Made by a program: the position numbers and the translations under genes
Part shown: positions 18,445 through 28,500 of the stretch, piece by piece
Layout: the number at the start of each line of letters is the position of its first letter
How positions within the stretch are numbered: the stretch's first letter is position 1
Assembly: GCA_016234115.1 (NCBI GenBank)
Contig: JACRHD010000024.1
Location: 22,301-86,300, forward strand
Length of the DNA stretch: 64,000 nucleotides
Direction of reading: 5' to 3'
From: Nitrospirota bacterium
Lineage (GTDB): Bacteria; Nitrospirota; Thermodesulfovibrionia; UBA6902
The notes under the pieces: model-generated
What the model was told of the DNA's origin: nothing
Database searches by the model: none
The model's input: the letters and a program-made list of their open reading frames with translations, nothing else

Positions 18445-19880
18445 GAATATTTATCAGCAGCGTCCAAAAGGAGTTTGCACAGCAGCGTTTGGATCTGAAG
18501 GCCTTTCTGCTTGGAGATGCCGTTATGCGACGTTTCGTTTCAGAGGTTTTCCTGTTCGAGGAAATTCCAGCCAAAGACCGTCGTGCTGATCAGGTCTATC
18601 TGGAAGAAGTCGAACGTTGCGACATATACCTCGGCATCTTTGGTTATGAATATGGAACCGAAGACCCGCAGGGCTTATCTGCAACGGAACATGAATACAA
18701 CCATGCAACCCGGCTTGGCAAGACCCGGCTGATTTATGTATGGGGATCCGAAGAGAAAAGGCGCGCTGCCAAGATGAAGAAGCTGGTCAGCAAGGCCGGC
18801 AGCGCCCTGGTCCGACGTCGCATTGAAGACGCTAGCGCTCTTACCTCCGAGGTCTATGCCAGCCTTGTGGACTATCTCGATACAAACGGCGTGCTGCGCG
18901 TCCCGCCCTTTGATACCGCTGCTTGTCGCGGAGCAGGACTGAAAGATCTTTCCCGAAAACGCATCGATTGGTTCCTGGAGGCAGCCCGCCGCGAGCGAGG
19001 CTTCCCCCTCAAGTCCAACACCACAACGCAGGCATTGCTCACTCATCTCAACCTTTTTGATGGCGGGAAACCGACCAATGCTGCCATACTGCTGTTTGGT
19101 ACTAACCCCCAGCGCTTTCACCGTACCGCTGAAACCAAGTGCATTCACTGTCACGGCACGGAATACCGTCGTCCCTTTGCCACTATGCAGGTGTACGGCG
19201 GGGACCTCTTTGAACAGGCTGACCTGACGCAGGATTTTATCCTGGGCAAGATCAATCGCGTTATCGGTACCCGTGCCGCGAGTATCACTGCGCCTGCAAC
19301 ATACGAACTTCCCCCTGATGCCGTAGCGGAGGCCATTATCAACGCTATTGCGCACCGCGATTATCACAGCAATGCATCTGTTGAAGTCCGCCTGTTTGTG
19401 GACCGCCTTGAAATCTGGAACCCCGGTATACTGCCCGGTACGCTGACGCTCGATTCTCTGCGTGATGATCATCCGTCGGTACCGAACAATCCCTTAATTG
19501 CCGAGTCGCTCTACCTGACGCGCTACATCGAAAGGGTTGGTTCCGGTACTCAGACGATGATTGAGTTGTGCAGAGAAGCCGGACTGCCGGAACCTCAATT
19601 CGAGCAACGGAGTGGTTCGTTTGTCATTACACTCTGGCGCGACTGGCTGACGCCCGAGGTGCTGGCCGGATACAAGCTTAACGAGAGGCAGATGCAGGCT
19701 GTGGCTGTAGTGAAAAGCAACGGCAGGATCACCAACTCGGGTTATCAGGAAGCGACTGGGACTAGTCGGCCAACAGCTATAAGAGACTTAGCCGAGTTAG
19801 TTGGCAAAGGTGTTTTCTTGCGCATCGGTGAGGCACGAGGGGCTTTTTACGTCGTAGCAAAAAAAACGACTCGGAAATGA
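18426..19880 (+). CDS. DUF4062 / GHKL-type ATP-binding / winged-helix protein, copy 1
   Basis: A 484-residue protein. Residues ~5-100 form a DUF4062 domain (RIFISSVQKEF, YLGIFGYEYG), a TIR/Rossmann-like fold common in defence proteins. The middle and C-terminal parts resemble the ATP-binding protein often annotated as RecG-like or Schlafen-type regulator: NAAILLFG, EAIINAIAHRDYHSNASVEV, RLEIWNPG and IERVGSGTQTMI. A winged helix ends the protein (NGRITNSGYQEATGTSRPTAIRDL would be its recognition part). It overlaps res by 19 bases, so translation is coupled. It has a close paralogue at 29154-30632. The function is unknown; a sensor or effector in the restriction locus is inferred. Confidence 0.82.
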   Translation: MSTTRLRIFISSVQKEFAQQRLDLKAFLLGDAVMRRFVSEVFLFEEIPAKDRRADQVYLEEVERCDIYLGIFGYEYGTEDPQGLSATEHEYNHATRLGKTRLIYVWGSEEKRRAAKMKKLVSKAGSALVRRRIEDASALTSEVYASLVDYLDTNGVLRVPPFDTAACRGAGLKDLSRKRIDWFLEAARRERGFPLKSNTTTQALLTHLNLFDGGKPTNAAILLFGTNPQRFHRTAETKCIHCHGTEYRRPFATMQVYGGDLFEQADLTQDFILGKINRVIGTRAASITAPATYELPPDAVAEAIINAIAHRDYHSNASVEVRLFVDRLEIWNPGILPGTLTLDSLRDDHPSVPNNPLIAESLYLTRYIERVGSGTQTMIELCREAGLPEPQFEQRSGSFVITLWRDWLTPEVLAGYKLNERQMQAVAVVKSNGRITNSGYQEATGTSRPTAIRDLAELVGKGVFLRIGEARGAFYVVAKKTTRK

Positions 19881-19941
19881 CTCAAATGACTCAAACCCCA
19901 GGAAAAAGGAAATGACTCAGAAATGACTCAAATGACTCATC
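19868..19941. repeat. Nine-base AAATGACTC repeats after the DUF4062 gene
   Basis: The word AAATGACTC recurs five times in tandem or near-tandem blocks, starting over the DUF4062 stop codon. It is followed by ATACGCCAAATGCGCCACTA, a word that also occurs almost unchanged after the second DUF4062 gene (~30772-30791). Confidence 0.8.
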
Positions 19942-20020
19942 ATGCGAAGAGGCAAAGGAAGAATATATACGCCAAATGCGCCACTAATGGCGCCAAACAG
20001 TAAAGAGTGAAAGAAAAATA

Positions 20021-20176
20021 ATGGCAAAAAAGAAAACAAACAAACTGACAGTCGAGACACTAAAGCACGAAGAGGCGAGTCGCAAGAATATCCCTACCGC
20101 CGAACATCAGTCTGTCATGCACGATGCTGAGAAGAATCCAATCCGTGTGGCTTATGAACGGCGCAACCGCGACTGA
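20021..20176 (+). pseudogene. 5' stub of a Type III-like DNA methyltransferase (mod)
   Basis: A 51-codon frame beginning MAKKKTNKLTVETLKHEEA and ending AYERRNRD. This matches my memory of the first ~50 residues of the site-specific methyltransferases that accompany BPTD_3080-type res genes, which are normally ~900 or more residues long. A stop follows immediately after RNRD, and no methyltransferase motif (DPPY, FxGxG) is found before the next gene at 20267. With the deleted res gene it shows that this restriction locus has decayed. The remaining bases to 20266 contain GAGTTGAAATACGC, also seen at 6204. Confidence 0.7.
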
Positions 20177-20266
20177 TTTAAGACGGAGTTGAAATACGCG
20201 ACTTAAATAAGGTTGCCCCGCCCGCTTGTCAAAGCGACCTGAAAATGAGATGATTATATTGTCCGG

Positions 20267-21142
20267 ATGAATAAAAAGAGTTCTGATATGAGATTCAAAC
20301 TCTACATCTCCTTATTAATATTTATTGCGCTCCTTTGCGGGCCGGGAATTGCGGGCGCTGAGGGGCCGCTTACGCTCGGCATTCATCCCTTCCTCCCTGC
20401 CACAGAGCTGGTGGACCGGTTTACTCCTCTTGCGGAGTATCTGGGCAGAAGGATTGGTAAGCCTATCGTTATAGATATAGCGAAGGATTATACAGAGCAT
20501 ATAGACAAGACAGGGAACAACAAGGTCGATATCGCTTTCATGGGGCCGGTTTCCTATGTAAGGCTGGTGGAGAAGTATGGCAAGAAACCCGTCCTTGCGC
20601 GTCTGGAGATAACCGGCAAACCCACATTTATGGGCGCCATCATCACTGCAAAGGACAGCGGTATTAAAAAGTTGACCGACCTGAAGGGAAAGCGCTTCGC
20701 CTTCGTAGACCCTGAATCCACAATGGGACATCTCGTGCCGAGGTGTATGCTGTTGGAGGCGGGAATAGATGTCAAGGATTTCGCCATGTCGAAGTTTGTC
20801 TACAACCACCACAACGTCGCCCTCGGCGTTCTTGCAGGAGACTTTGACGCCGGGGCCGTCAAGGAGGACGTCTACTATGAATATGAAAAGCGCGGCATAA
20901 GGGCGCTTGCGTGGACGCCTCCCATCTCGGAACATGTGTTTGTCACAGGCTCTCATCTCCCCAAAGAGACCGTCACCGCATTGCGGGAGGCCCTGCTTCA
21001 GCTTAAAGATGATAAGGAGGGCAAGGCTATCATGCTCAGGATACAGGAGAACCTGACGGGCATTGTGCCGGCAGTTGACGGGGATTATGATAACCTGCGG
21101 ACGATCCTGAAGAAACTGGAAAAAATCGGCGTTCAGCCATGA
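20267..21142 (+). CDS. PhnD-like periplasmic substrate-binding protein
   Basis: A 291-residue protein with a signal peptide (hydrophobic run to about residue 31, ending PGIAGAEG). A phosphate/phosphonate-type binding domain follows: LTLGIHPFLPATELVDRFTPL, DIAFMGPVSYVRL, LKGKRFAFVDPESTMGH and GDFDAGAVKEDVYYEY. No ABC permease or ATPase lies nearby. Instead its stop overlaps the start of a membrane histidine kinase (ATGA). The pair therefore probably works as a sensor: the binding protein captures a periplasmic ligand and signals through the kinase. An alternative ATG at 20288 would give a more usual signal peptide. Confidence 0.88.
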   Translation: MNKKSSDMRFKLYISLLIFIALLCGPGIAGAEGPLTLGIHPFLPATELVDRFTPLAEYLGRRIGKPIVIDIAKDYTEHIDKTGNNKVDIAFMGPVSYVRLVEKYGKKPVLARLEITGKPTFMGAIITAKDSGIKKLTDLKGKRFAFVDPESTMGHLVPRCMLLEAGIDVKDFAMSKFVYNHHNVALGVLAGDFDAGAVKEDVYYEYEKRGIRALAWTPPISEHVFVTGSHLPKETVTALREALLQLKDDKEGKAIMLRIQENLTGIVPAVDGDYDNLRTILKKLEKIGVQP

Positions 21143-23265
21143 CCATACCGGCGTTCAGATACAGGCGGGCAGTCCTGTCTTTTGTTGCGATATTACTGGC
21201 GTCATTAGGCGTTGTCGTTGCCGTCATTTTGTCACATGAGCGTGAGATGCTTGATGAGGCGCACAGGGACGCCTTCGGCGAGCTGGAGCTCATGGGGGCC
21301 TTTGTTCAGGATGCGATCCTGAGACACGATTATGCCTCGGTAGAACAGTTCCTGCAGCACTGGGGGGAAGTGCATCAGGAGATAATAGAGTTGAAGTCGA
21401 CAGCGCCTAACGGTTTTGTTATTTCACAGTTCAGACACGGCGAGCCGTCAATGCATGCATTCCCTTTCAGAAAGACCATTCAGTATGCCGGGCGCCACCT
21501 GGTCACCCTCGAGATGGTCAAGGACTTTTCATCTATCCATGAAAGCCTGAACCGGTTCATGCTGAGGCTCATTTCCGGCTCTGTACTGTTTACGGTTTTA
21601 CTGGGACTGACTCTCTGGTTCAGCGTGAGGAAACTCGCCCTGGTCCCGATGGAGAGGGAGCTCGCCATCCGTCGGGAGGCGGAGATGAAGTTCAGGATGC
21701 TTATGGAATCCGCGCCCGATGCCCTGGTATATGTCGACAGAGAAGGCAGGATAGTCCTTGTCAATGCGCAGGCGGAACGGATCTTCGGCTATTCCCGTTC
21801 AGAGCTGCAGGGGAAGGAGATAGAGATGCTGATTCCGGAGCGTTTTCGCAGTATTCACACGGAGCAGAGGAGGGGATATTATTCGATGCCCAAGGCCCGG
21901 CTCATGGGCACAGGGCTGGACCTTTACGGCCTTGCGAAGGACGGCAGGGAGTTCCCGGTAGATATAGGCTTAAGTCCCGTGGAGACGGAAGAAGGCGTCT
22001 TCGTCCTGGCCGACATCCGCGACATAACCGACCGCAAGGCAGCGGAGAAGAAGATCGAAAGGGGCTACTATTTTCAGAGCTCGATAAATTCCATGCTGCG
22101 GATATCCTTCGAACCCGTGTCTTTTGAAGAGCAATTGGGACGCATGCTCGACATTGTCCTTTCCATTCCCGTGCTTCCCCTGCTGTCAAAGGGCTGCATA
22201 TACCTGGTGGACGATGAGCCTGAAGTGCTCGTGATGAAGGTCCACAGAGGGTACGACGAATCGATGCAGGCGACCTGCAAAAAGGTCCCCTTCGGATCAT
22301 GCCTTTGCGGACTGGCCGCTTCACGGCATGAGGTCATATCCTGTGAATACCTCGACGACCGCCACGAAAAGCAGTACAAAGGCATGCTGCCTCACAGTAA
22401 CTACTGCATCCCGATAGTGTCGGGGGAAAAGGTCCTTGGAGTGATCAGCCTCCTGTTAGAGGAAGGATATGCGCGGAATGATGAAGACGACGGTCTTATG
22501 TCATCCATAGCAGGGACAATGGCCGGGGTCATCGAAAGAAGGAGGACCGAAGAGGAAAAGAACAGGCTCCAGCAGCAGCTCGTCCAGGTCGAAAAGCTCT
22601 CCGCGCTGGGAAGGCTTACGGCGAATGTCGCGCACGAGATACGCAATCCTCTTACGTCGATCGGCGGATACGCGAGGAGACTTGGCAGGAAAACGCCTGA
22701 GGGTACCGACGAGAAGGGATACGCGGACATAATCGTTACAGAGGTTGACAGGCTTGAAAAGATATTGAGGAATGTACTGACTTATTCGAGAGAGACCCGC
22801 ATGAATTTAGGGGAACATGAAGTCATTGAGATAATCAACGAGTCTCTAAAGACCTTTGAGCTCATCTGCGGGGAGCGGGGCATAAAGATAGAAAAGCTGT
22901 TTGCCGACGTCCCCCGGATGATGGTGGACATGGACAAGATCAGGGAGGTAATAAATAACATCCTCACTAACGCGATAGATGCCATGCCGCAGGGCGGGGT
23001 ACTGACTGTATCAGCGCAGATGGAAGTCCGAAATGAGAAGCCGTACCTGAATATTACAATAAGCGATACGGGCGAGGGGATCCCCGAAGACAAACTCAAG
23101 ATGGTGTTTGAGCCGTTCTTTACCACCAAGGTATCGGAACACGGCACGGGCCTGGGTCTTGCCATCAGCAAGAAGATTATCGAAGACCACGGCGGACGTA
23201 TCAGGCTGGAAAGCAGCGTCGGCAAAGGTTCCGCCTTCAGCCTTTATATCCCTTATCGCGTATGA
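21139..23265 (+). CDS. Membrane PAS-GAF sensor histidine kinase
   Basis: A 708-residue kinase. A first membrane helix (residues ~8-30), a periplasmic region to ~145 and a second helix (~148-165) come first. A PAS domain follows (APDALVYVDREGRIVLVNAQ through DIRDITDRK), then a GAF domain with several cysteines (CKKVPFGSCLCG). The HisKA box is AHEIRNPLTSIGGY with His499, and the ATPase domain shows NAIDAMPQGG, DTGEGIPED and GTGLGLAISKKI. It is translationally coupled to the PhnD-like protein upstream and to the multicopper oxidase downstream by ATGA overlaps. No response regulator is encoded next to it, so its partner is elsewhere. Confidence 0.93.
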   Translation: MTIPAFRYRRAVLSFVAILLASLGVVVAVILSHEREMLDEAHRDAFGELELMGAFVQDAILRHDYASVEQFLQHWGEVHQEIIELKSTAPNGFVISQFRHGEPSMHAFPFRKTIQYAGRHLVTLEMVKDFSSIHESLNRFMLRLISGSVLFTVLLGLTLWFSVRKLALVPMERELAIRREAEMKFRMLMESAPDALVYVDREGRIVLVNAQAERIFGYSRSELQGKEIEMLIPERFRSIHTEQRRGYYSMPKARLMGTGLDLYGLAKDGREFPVDIGLSPVETEEGVFVLADIRDITDRKAAEKKIERGYYFQSSINSMLRISFEPVSFEEQLGRMLDIVLSIPVLPLLSKGCIYLVDDEPEVLVMKVHRGYDESMQATCKKVPFGSCLCGLAASRHEVISCEYLDDRHEKQYKGMLPHSNYCIPIVSGEKVLGVISLLLEEGYARNDEDDGLMSSIAGTMAGVIERRRTEEEKNRLQQQLVQVEKLSALGRLTANVAHEIRNPLTSIGGYARRLGRKTPEGTDEKGYADIIVTEVDRLEKILRNVLTYSRETRMNLGEHEVIEIINESLKTFELICGERGIKIEKLFADVPRMMVDMDKIREVINNILTNAIDAMPQGGVLTVSAQMEVRNEKPYLNITISDTGEGIPEDKLKMVFEPFFTTKVSEHGTGLGLAISKKIIEDHGGRIRLESSVGKGSAFSLYIPYRV

Positions 23266-25403
23266 CAAAAAAAACAGTGACAAGTAACAAGTTACAAGTG
23301 ACTGATAACCTGAAAGCGCTCTCCCGTCACTTGTTACTCGTCACTCGTTACTTATTTGTATCTCCCCTCGTCGTTCTATTTCTCATTGCATGTAGTCTGC
23401 CTGCGTACGGGGGCCTAATCGAGTACGACCTTCTCATTGAATATAATACTGTAAATTTCACGGGCAAAGAGGCGCGGGCGATGACCATCAACGGCGGCAT
23501 TCCCGGACCGACGCTTTACTGGACTGAGGGGGATGTTGTCAGGCTCCGTGTTCACAACAGGCTCGATGAGGAAACCTCCATCCACTGGCACGGGATACTC
23601 GTTCCCAACAAGGAAGACGGTGTTTCATATCTCACGACACCGCCGATAAAGCCCGGGACTACGCGGGAATTCAGCTTCCCCGTGAAACAGTCGGGGACCT
23701 ATTGGTATCATTCACACACAAGCCTTCAGGAACAGTCCGGTGTGTACGGGCCGATTGTGATATACCCGAATGGAAAACAGACAAAGGCGGACAGGGAGTA
23801 TGTCCTTGTCCTTTCCGACTGGACCGACGAAGACCCGCACGAGGTGATGAGGACCCTTAAACGGGGAAGCGATTACTACATGCTGAAGAGGGGGTCTGTG
23901 CAGAGTATTTATGATGCTTTCAGGAGAGGAGCGCTGCCGGATGTGCTGAAGCGGTCCCTTGAACGCATGCCGCCCATGGATATTTCTGATGTGGGGTATG
24001 ACCTCTTTCTTATAAACGGTAAAAAAGAAGCGGTCCTCCCTGCGAAGCCGGGCGAAGATGTCCTCCTCCGCATTATCAATGCCTCGGCCGGCACATATTT
24101 CTACCTCCAGTTTGCCGGCGGTTATTTGAAAGTTTCATCAGCGGACGGGCAGGATGTTAAGCCATTTGATATTGACCGTACTCTTATTGCAATAGCCGAG
24201 ACATATGATGTGATCGTCACTGTGCCCGATAAAGGCTCCTTTGAGCTCAGGGCCACTGCTCAGGATGGAAGCGGAAGTACATCCGCCTTTATCGGAGAGG
24301 GAGACCGGGTATTTGCGCCGGATGTGCCGAAACCTGATTTATACAGGATGCACGGGGCAGGGTATGAGGGGATGAACATGGATATGGATATGAAAATGGG
24401 TATGGAAGGACATGATATGCACATGATGCATGATGTTGGCAGAAAGCCGGATGAACGCCCTTTGCCGCCATATCCGTACCTTCGCTCTGAAAGGTCAACT
24501 GTCCTGCCTGAAGCAAATCCCGCCAGGACCATTACCCTCGCCCTCGACGGAGACATGGAGCGATATGTCTGGACCATAAACGGGAAGGTCCTCTCCGAGG
24601 CTGGTCCGCTGATTGTACGAAGGGGGGAAAACGTACGCCTTGTCTTTGAAAATAAATCAATGATGCATCACCCCATGCATCTTCACGGTCATTTTTTCAG
24701 GGTCCTGAATGACCAGGGTGAATATGCGCCTCTGAAGCATACTGTTGATATTCCTCCGATGGGAAAGCAGACAATAGAGTTTTATGCGGGAGAGGACAAG
24801 GACTGGCCGCTCCACTGTCATATCCTTTATCACATGAAGGCGGGGATGTTCACGGTGCTCAGTTATGAAGGCTCGGAGGTTGACCCTGAGATTGCAGAGG
24901 CAAGAAAAGACCCGGCCAATAATTTGAAAAAGGACCCATGGTTTTTCTGGGCAGAGGCGTCGCTTCTGACACAGATGAGTGATGTTTACCTCAATGCTTC
25001 AAATACCAGAAACACCTTTTCCATTTACAGCGAGGCGGACTGGCACGGAAGTTATGACTCGGAGATCCTTTACTTAAGGTATATAAACCGTTTTCTCAGC
25101 ATCCTTGCCGGGGCGGATATTGCCGATGAAGAAGACAAAGGAGTGTTTGGAGTCAACTATCTCCTGCCTCTGAACATAGGCAGCAGGATTTGGGCGGACA
25201 CGAAGAAAGAAGCCGGAATGTCCCTTGAGAAAAAGCTCCGGATTACAGACAGGCTCAGCGTGGCCGGGGATGTTGAATATGATACAGGGACGCAGTGGGA
25301 AGGTGTTGTAAGGGCGGAATGGACGCTGAATAAATACGCCTCTCTGGTCGGTTCTTATCATTCGGATTATAAGGGAGGGGCCGGGGTGAGTGTGAGGTTT
25401 TAA
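23262..25403 (+). CDS. CopA-type multicopper oxidase with a beta-barrel-like C-terminal extension
   Basis: A 713-residue secreted protein. All four copper-binding motifs are present: SIHWHGI, WYHSHT, HPMHLHGHFF and HCHILYHMKAGMF. A methionine/histidine-rich insert (residues ~370-390, MNMDMDMKMGMEGHDMHMM) is typical of copper-resistance CopA. After the third cupredoxin domain, ~150 residues resemble CopB-type outer-membrane strands (WAEASLLTQMSDVYL, YLRYINRFLSILAGAD, VEYDTGTQWEG) and end in VSVRF, with a terminal aromatic residue as in outer-membrane barrels. The first ~33 residues are encoded by a heptamer repeat and precede the signal-peptide core SPLVVLFLIACSLPAYG. It starts inside the kinase stop codon. 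Confidence 0.9.
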   Translation: MTKKTVTSNKLQVTDNLKALSRHLLLVTRYLFVSPLVVLFLIACSLPAYGGLIEYDLLIEYNTVNFTGKEARAMTINGGIPGPTLYWTEGDVVRLRVHNRLDEETSIHWHGILVPNKEDGVSYLTTPPIKPGTTREFSFPVKQSGTYWYHSHTSLQEQSGVYGPIVIYPNGKQTKADREYVLVLSDWTDEDPHEVMRTLKRGSDYYMLKRGSVQSIYDAFRRGALPDVLKRSLERMPPMDISDVGYDLFLINGKKEAVLPAKPGEDVLLRIINASAGTYFYLQFAGGYLKVSSADGQDVKPFDIDRTLIAIAETYDVIVTVPDKGSFELRATAQDGSGSTSAFIGEGDRVFAPDVPKPDLYRMHGAGYEGMNMDMDMKMGMEGHDMHMMHDVGRKPDERPLPPYPYLRSERSTVLPEANPARTITLALDGDMERYVWTINGKVLSEAGPLIVRRGENVRLVFENKSMMHHPMHLHGHFFRVLNDQGEYAPLKHTVDIPPMGKQTIEFYAGEDKDWPLHCHILYHMKAGMFTVLSYEGSEVDPEIAEARKDPANNLKKDPWFFWAEASLLTQMSDVYLNASNTRNTFSIYSEADWHGSYDSEILYLRYINRFLSILAGADIADEEDKGVFGVNYLLPLNIGSRIWADTKKEAGMSLEKKLRITDRLSVAGDVEYDTGTQWEGVVRAEWTLNKYASLVGSYHSDYKGGAGVSVRF
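23276..23353. repeat. Inverted heptamer repeat forming the 5' coding end of the oxidase gene
   Basis: The left arm (23276-23309) has GTAACAA/GTTACAA/GTGACTG units and the right arm (23326-23353) has CACTTGT/TACTCGT/CACTCGT units. They encode the n-region of the signal peptide and could form a hairpin over the start of the message. Confidence 0.8.
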
Positions 25404-25430
25404 ATTATCCCGATGGCCCAACCTTATCCG

Positions 25431-25545
25431 TGTTTTTCATTTCTCCTTTCTATTTAACTGGTATATAATATTCCATTCCCTGAAAGGCAGGATGAGTTAA
25501 GCAAAATGAGCAATCTCCCATTTCGAGAAGGTCAGATTATCGAGA
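25431..25545 (+). repeat. Duplicated defence-locus leader, copy 2, with candidate promoter
   Basis: This is the second copy of the sequence at 15889-15999, here intact into the helicase gene, whose first residues MSNLPFREGQIIES are encoded within it. GGTATATAATATTCC holds a TATAAT-like -10 word about 45 bases before the start codon; the -35 region is weak. Confidence 0.75.
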
Positions 25546-28500
25546 GCCCGTTATTTAATGAGCTTATGCAGGTAGAAACTGTCAAGGCTCAAGGCGCAAA
25601 CTCCTGGGTTGTAGGACTTGTCGGGAAGAAATCGGACGTTTTTCGCAGAGTTACCCTTACCTCGAATGACCTTAACGACATAACAATTATTCATTCTCAA
25701 TACCAGTACAATGGAGACGGGCGTCTTTTAAGACTTGGGCTGCAGGCATATTCTCTCGGTATCGCTTATGAATTCGATCCTTATTTCGGTCTTTCAATTT
25801 CCCGCGTAGATCCTCTGCCGCATCAGCTTGAAGCTGTTTATGACTATCTTCTCAAGCTTGCCCGCGTGCGGTTTCTTCTTGCAGACGACGCCGGAGCAGG
25901 AAAAACAATAATGGCCGGCTTGCTTATCAGGGAGCTGAAACTCAGAGGTCTTGCCGAACGCATTCTCATAGTATGCCCTGCCAATCTTTCATTTCAGTGG
26001 CAAAGGGAATTAAAGGAAAAGTTCGATGAAAAATTCCTCGTTCTGAAAGGAAGCGACATAAGGGATCAATTCGGGGTAAATCAGTGGCTTGAGCAGAAGA
26101 CAATCATTACATCCCTCGATCTTGCCAAGCGGGAGGAAATACTTCCGGGCTTGAGGCAGGTTCAGTGGGACTTGATTATCATAGACGAGGCGCATCGTAT
26201 GTCATGGACACCTCCATCCCGAAAGACCTCGCGTTATGCGCTCGGTGAACTTTTAAGAGATACTTCAGATCATATGCTGCTTCTTACCGCGACCCCTCAT
26301 AAGGGAGACCCTGCAAACTTCAGTCTGTTTTTACAGTTGCTCGATGCTGATGCGTATGCAGACGTGCGGTCAATACGTGAGGCAATGGACCGGCGTCGTG
26401 CTCCTTTTTATCTCCGCAGGACCAAGGAGGCAATGGTTTATTTTCCTGAAAAGCAGCCTGATGGTTCATGGGCAGCCAGGAAGATTTTCACGAAACGCAT
26501 TCCTCACACAGTAAATTTTCAGATCGACGGTGAAGAATTAGACCTTTACCGTGAGATTACAAGATTTGTAAAGAGGCAGAGTGCTAAGGCGGCAGCACAG
26601 GGTGATGATCCGAGGGCAAGGGCAGTTGGGTTCCTTATGTCTCTTTATCAGCGCCGTCTTGCATCAAGCACATATGCCATGAGGCATTCTCTTGAAAACC
26701 GCGTCAAACGCCTTTCAGACGGGCTGAAGCGTGCCCAGGAGCTTTTACGTATTGCTCCCCCTGAGATTCCTACGCCAGAAGAGCTTGAAGAAATGGAAGA
26801 TTCGGAACGTGAACGCCTTGAAGAGATAGTCGAAGCGATAACATTGACCGGTAATGAAGAACAAATCCGTGAAGAGATCGATGAGCTCAAACAGTTCGCG
26901 GAAAGGGCAAAGACGATAGAAGAATCCGGGATTGAATCTAAACTTTCAAGGCTTAAGGACCTCCTGCACAAGGAAGGTTTTTTTGACAATACTGAAAAAC
27001 GCCTCCTGATCTTCACTGAGTTTAAGGACACCCTTGATTATTTGCTTGGATGTTTCAAAAAATGGGGTTTTCAGGTCGGATGTATTCACGGCAGAATGAA
27101 GCCGGGCTCGCGCGATGAACCCGGCACAAGGCTTTATGCAGAGCAGCAGTTCAGGGAAGGTGGAATTCAGATTCTCGTTGCAACAGAGGCTGCCGGTGAG
27201 GGTATAAACCTTCAATGCTGTAACATCCTCTTTAATTATGATATTCCGTGGAACCCGAATCGCCTTGAACAGCGAATGGGACGTATTCACCGCTACGGAC
27301 AGACTCAAGACTGCCTGATTTTTAATTTCGTTGCTTCCAATACCATTGAGGGCCGTGTCCTTCAGAGGCTCCTTGAGAAACTTCAGGAGATACGCGATGC
27401 CCTTGATGATGACGCTGTATTTAATGTTGTGGGAGAAATACTTCCCTCTGCACATATTGAAAGAGTGCTTCGTGATTACTACGCAGGTATGTTGGGCGAC
27501 GAGGACCTTGAAGATCGCCTTTTGAAAAATGTTGATGAGCAGCAGTTCCGGTCAATCTGTCAGAATGCCCTTGAAGGGCTTGCAACAAAAAGATTGAACC
27601 TTGAAATGCTCATTGAGCGCCGTGCATTGGCCCAGGAGCGCCGTGTTGTTCCTGAGTCGATAGTGCGATTTCTGAAAGAGTCGACAGAGTATGTTCCTTT
27701 GAACCTGAAAATGATTCCGAAGTTCCTGCACACCTTTGATATCGGCAAAACACCTTCGGTCTTGAGGCAATATGAAAGTGAGACTGACTGGAAGCTCCCG
27801 TCGCTTGCCAACAAATATCCCCGCAGTTCGACAGATCGGGACATTGCCGAAAAAAACAAATTTGAATGGATTACTCCGGGGCATCCGCTGTTTGAAGCAG
27901 TCCGGCGACATATTCTGAAACGCTCGCAAGAGACATTTGGGAAAGGGGCTTGTTTCTACTCATTGAAACATGATACCCCATCCCGTCTTGATTTCTACCG
28001 CGCCCGCATTGTGGATGGGCTTGGCCATGTCATACATGAACAGCTTTTTGTTGTGGAAATCAGGGAGAACGAAGAGCCCAGAACCCATGATCCGGGCATT
28101 TTAGGCGATCTTATGCCTGCAGAAGGAATAGATAAAATCCCTGATGTGGCAATGAGGTCGGAAGCCGAAGATTGGCTTCACAGGAATGAACTTAATCCCT
28201 TTCTTGAAAGGGTGCGTGCAGAACGTATAGATGAGGTCGACAGGGTTGCCGAGCATATTGAGCTTTCACTGACAGAGCTTTTACATAAAGTAGATGAGGA
28301 GATCGGCAAGGCAGCTTCCGATGTTGAACAAAAACTGCCCGGCGCTGAAGGACGCCTTGCACAGGCTGAGGCCCGTCACGCTGAACTGCTTAACAGAAGG
28401 GAAAAACGCAGGAAAGAGCTTGAACGCCAGCGTTCGGTATCATTACAGGCAGTAGACCGGATTGCCGGTATCCTTGTTCTTCCACACCCTGAAAAAGAAT

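Noticed and set aside
15889..25545. Direct repeats considered as integration att sites of a mobile element
   Set aside because: No integrase, recombinase or tRNA gene is adjacent, and the repeated text includes part of a helicase coding sequence, so duplication is a simpler explanation.
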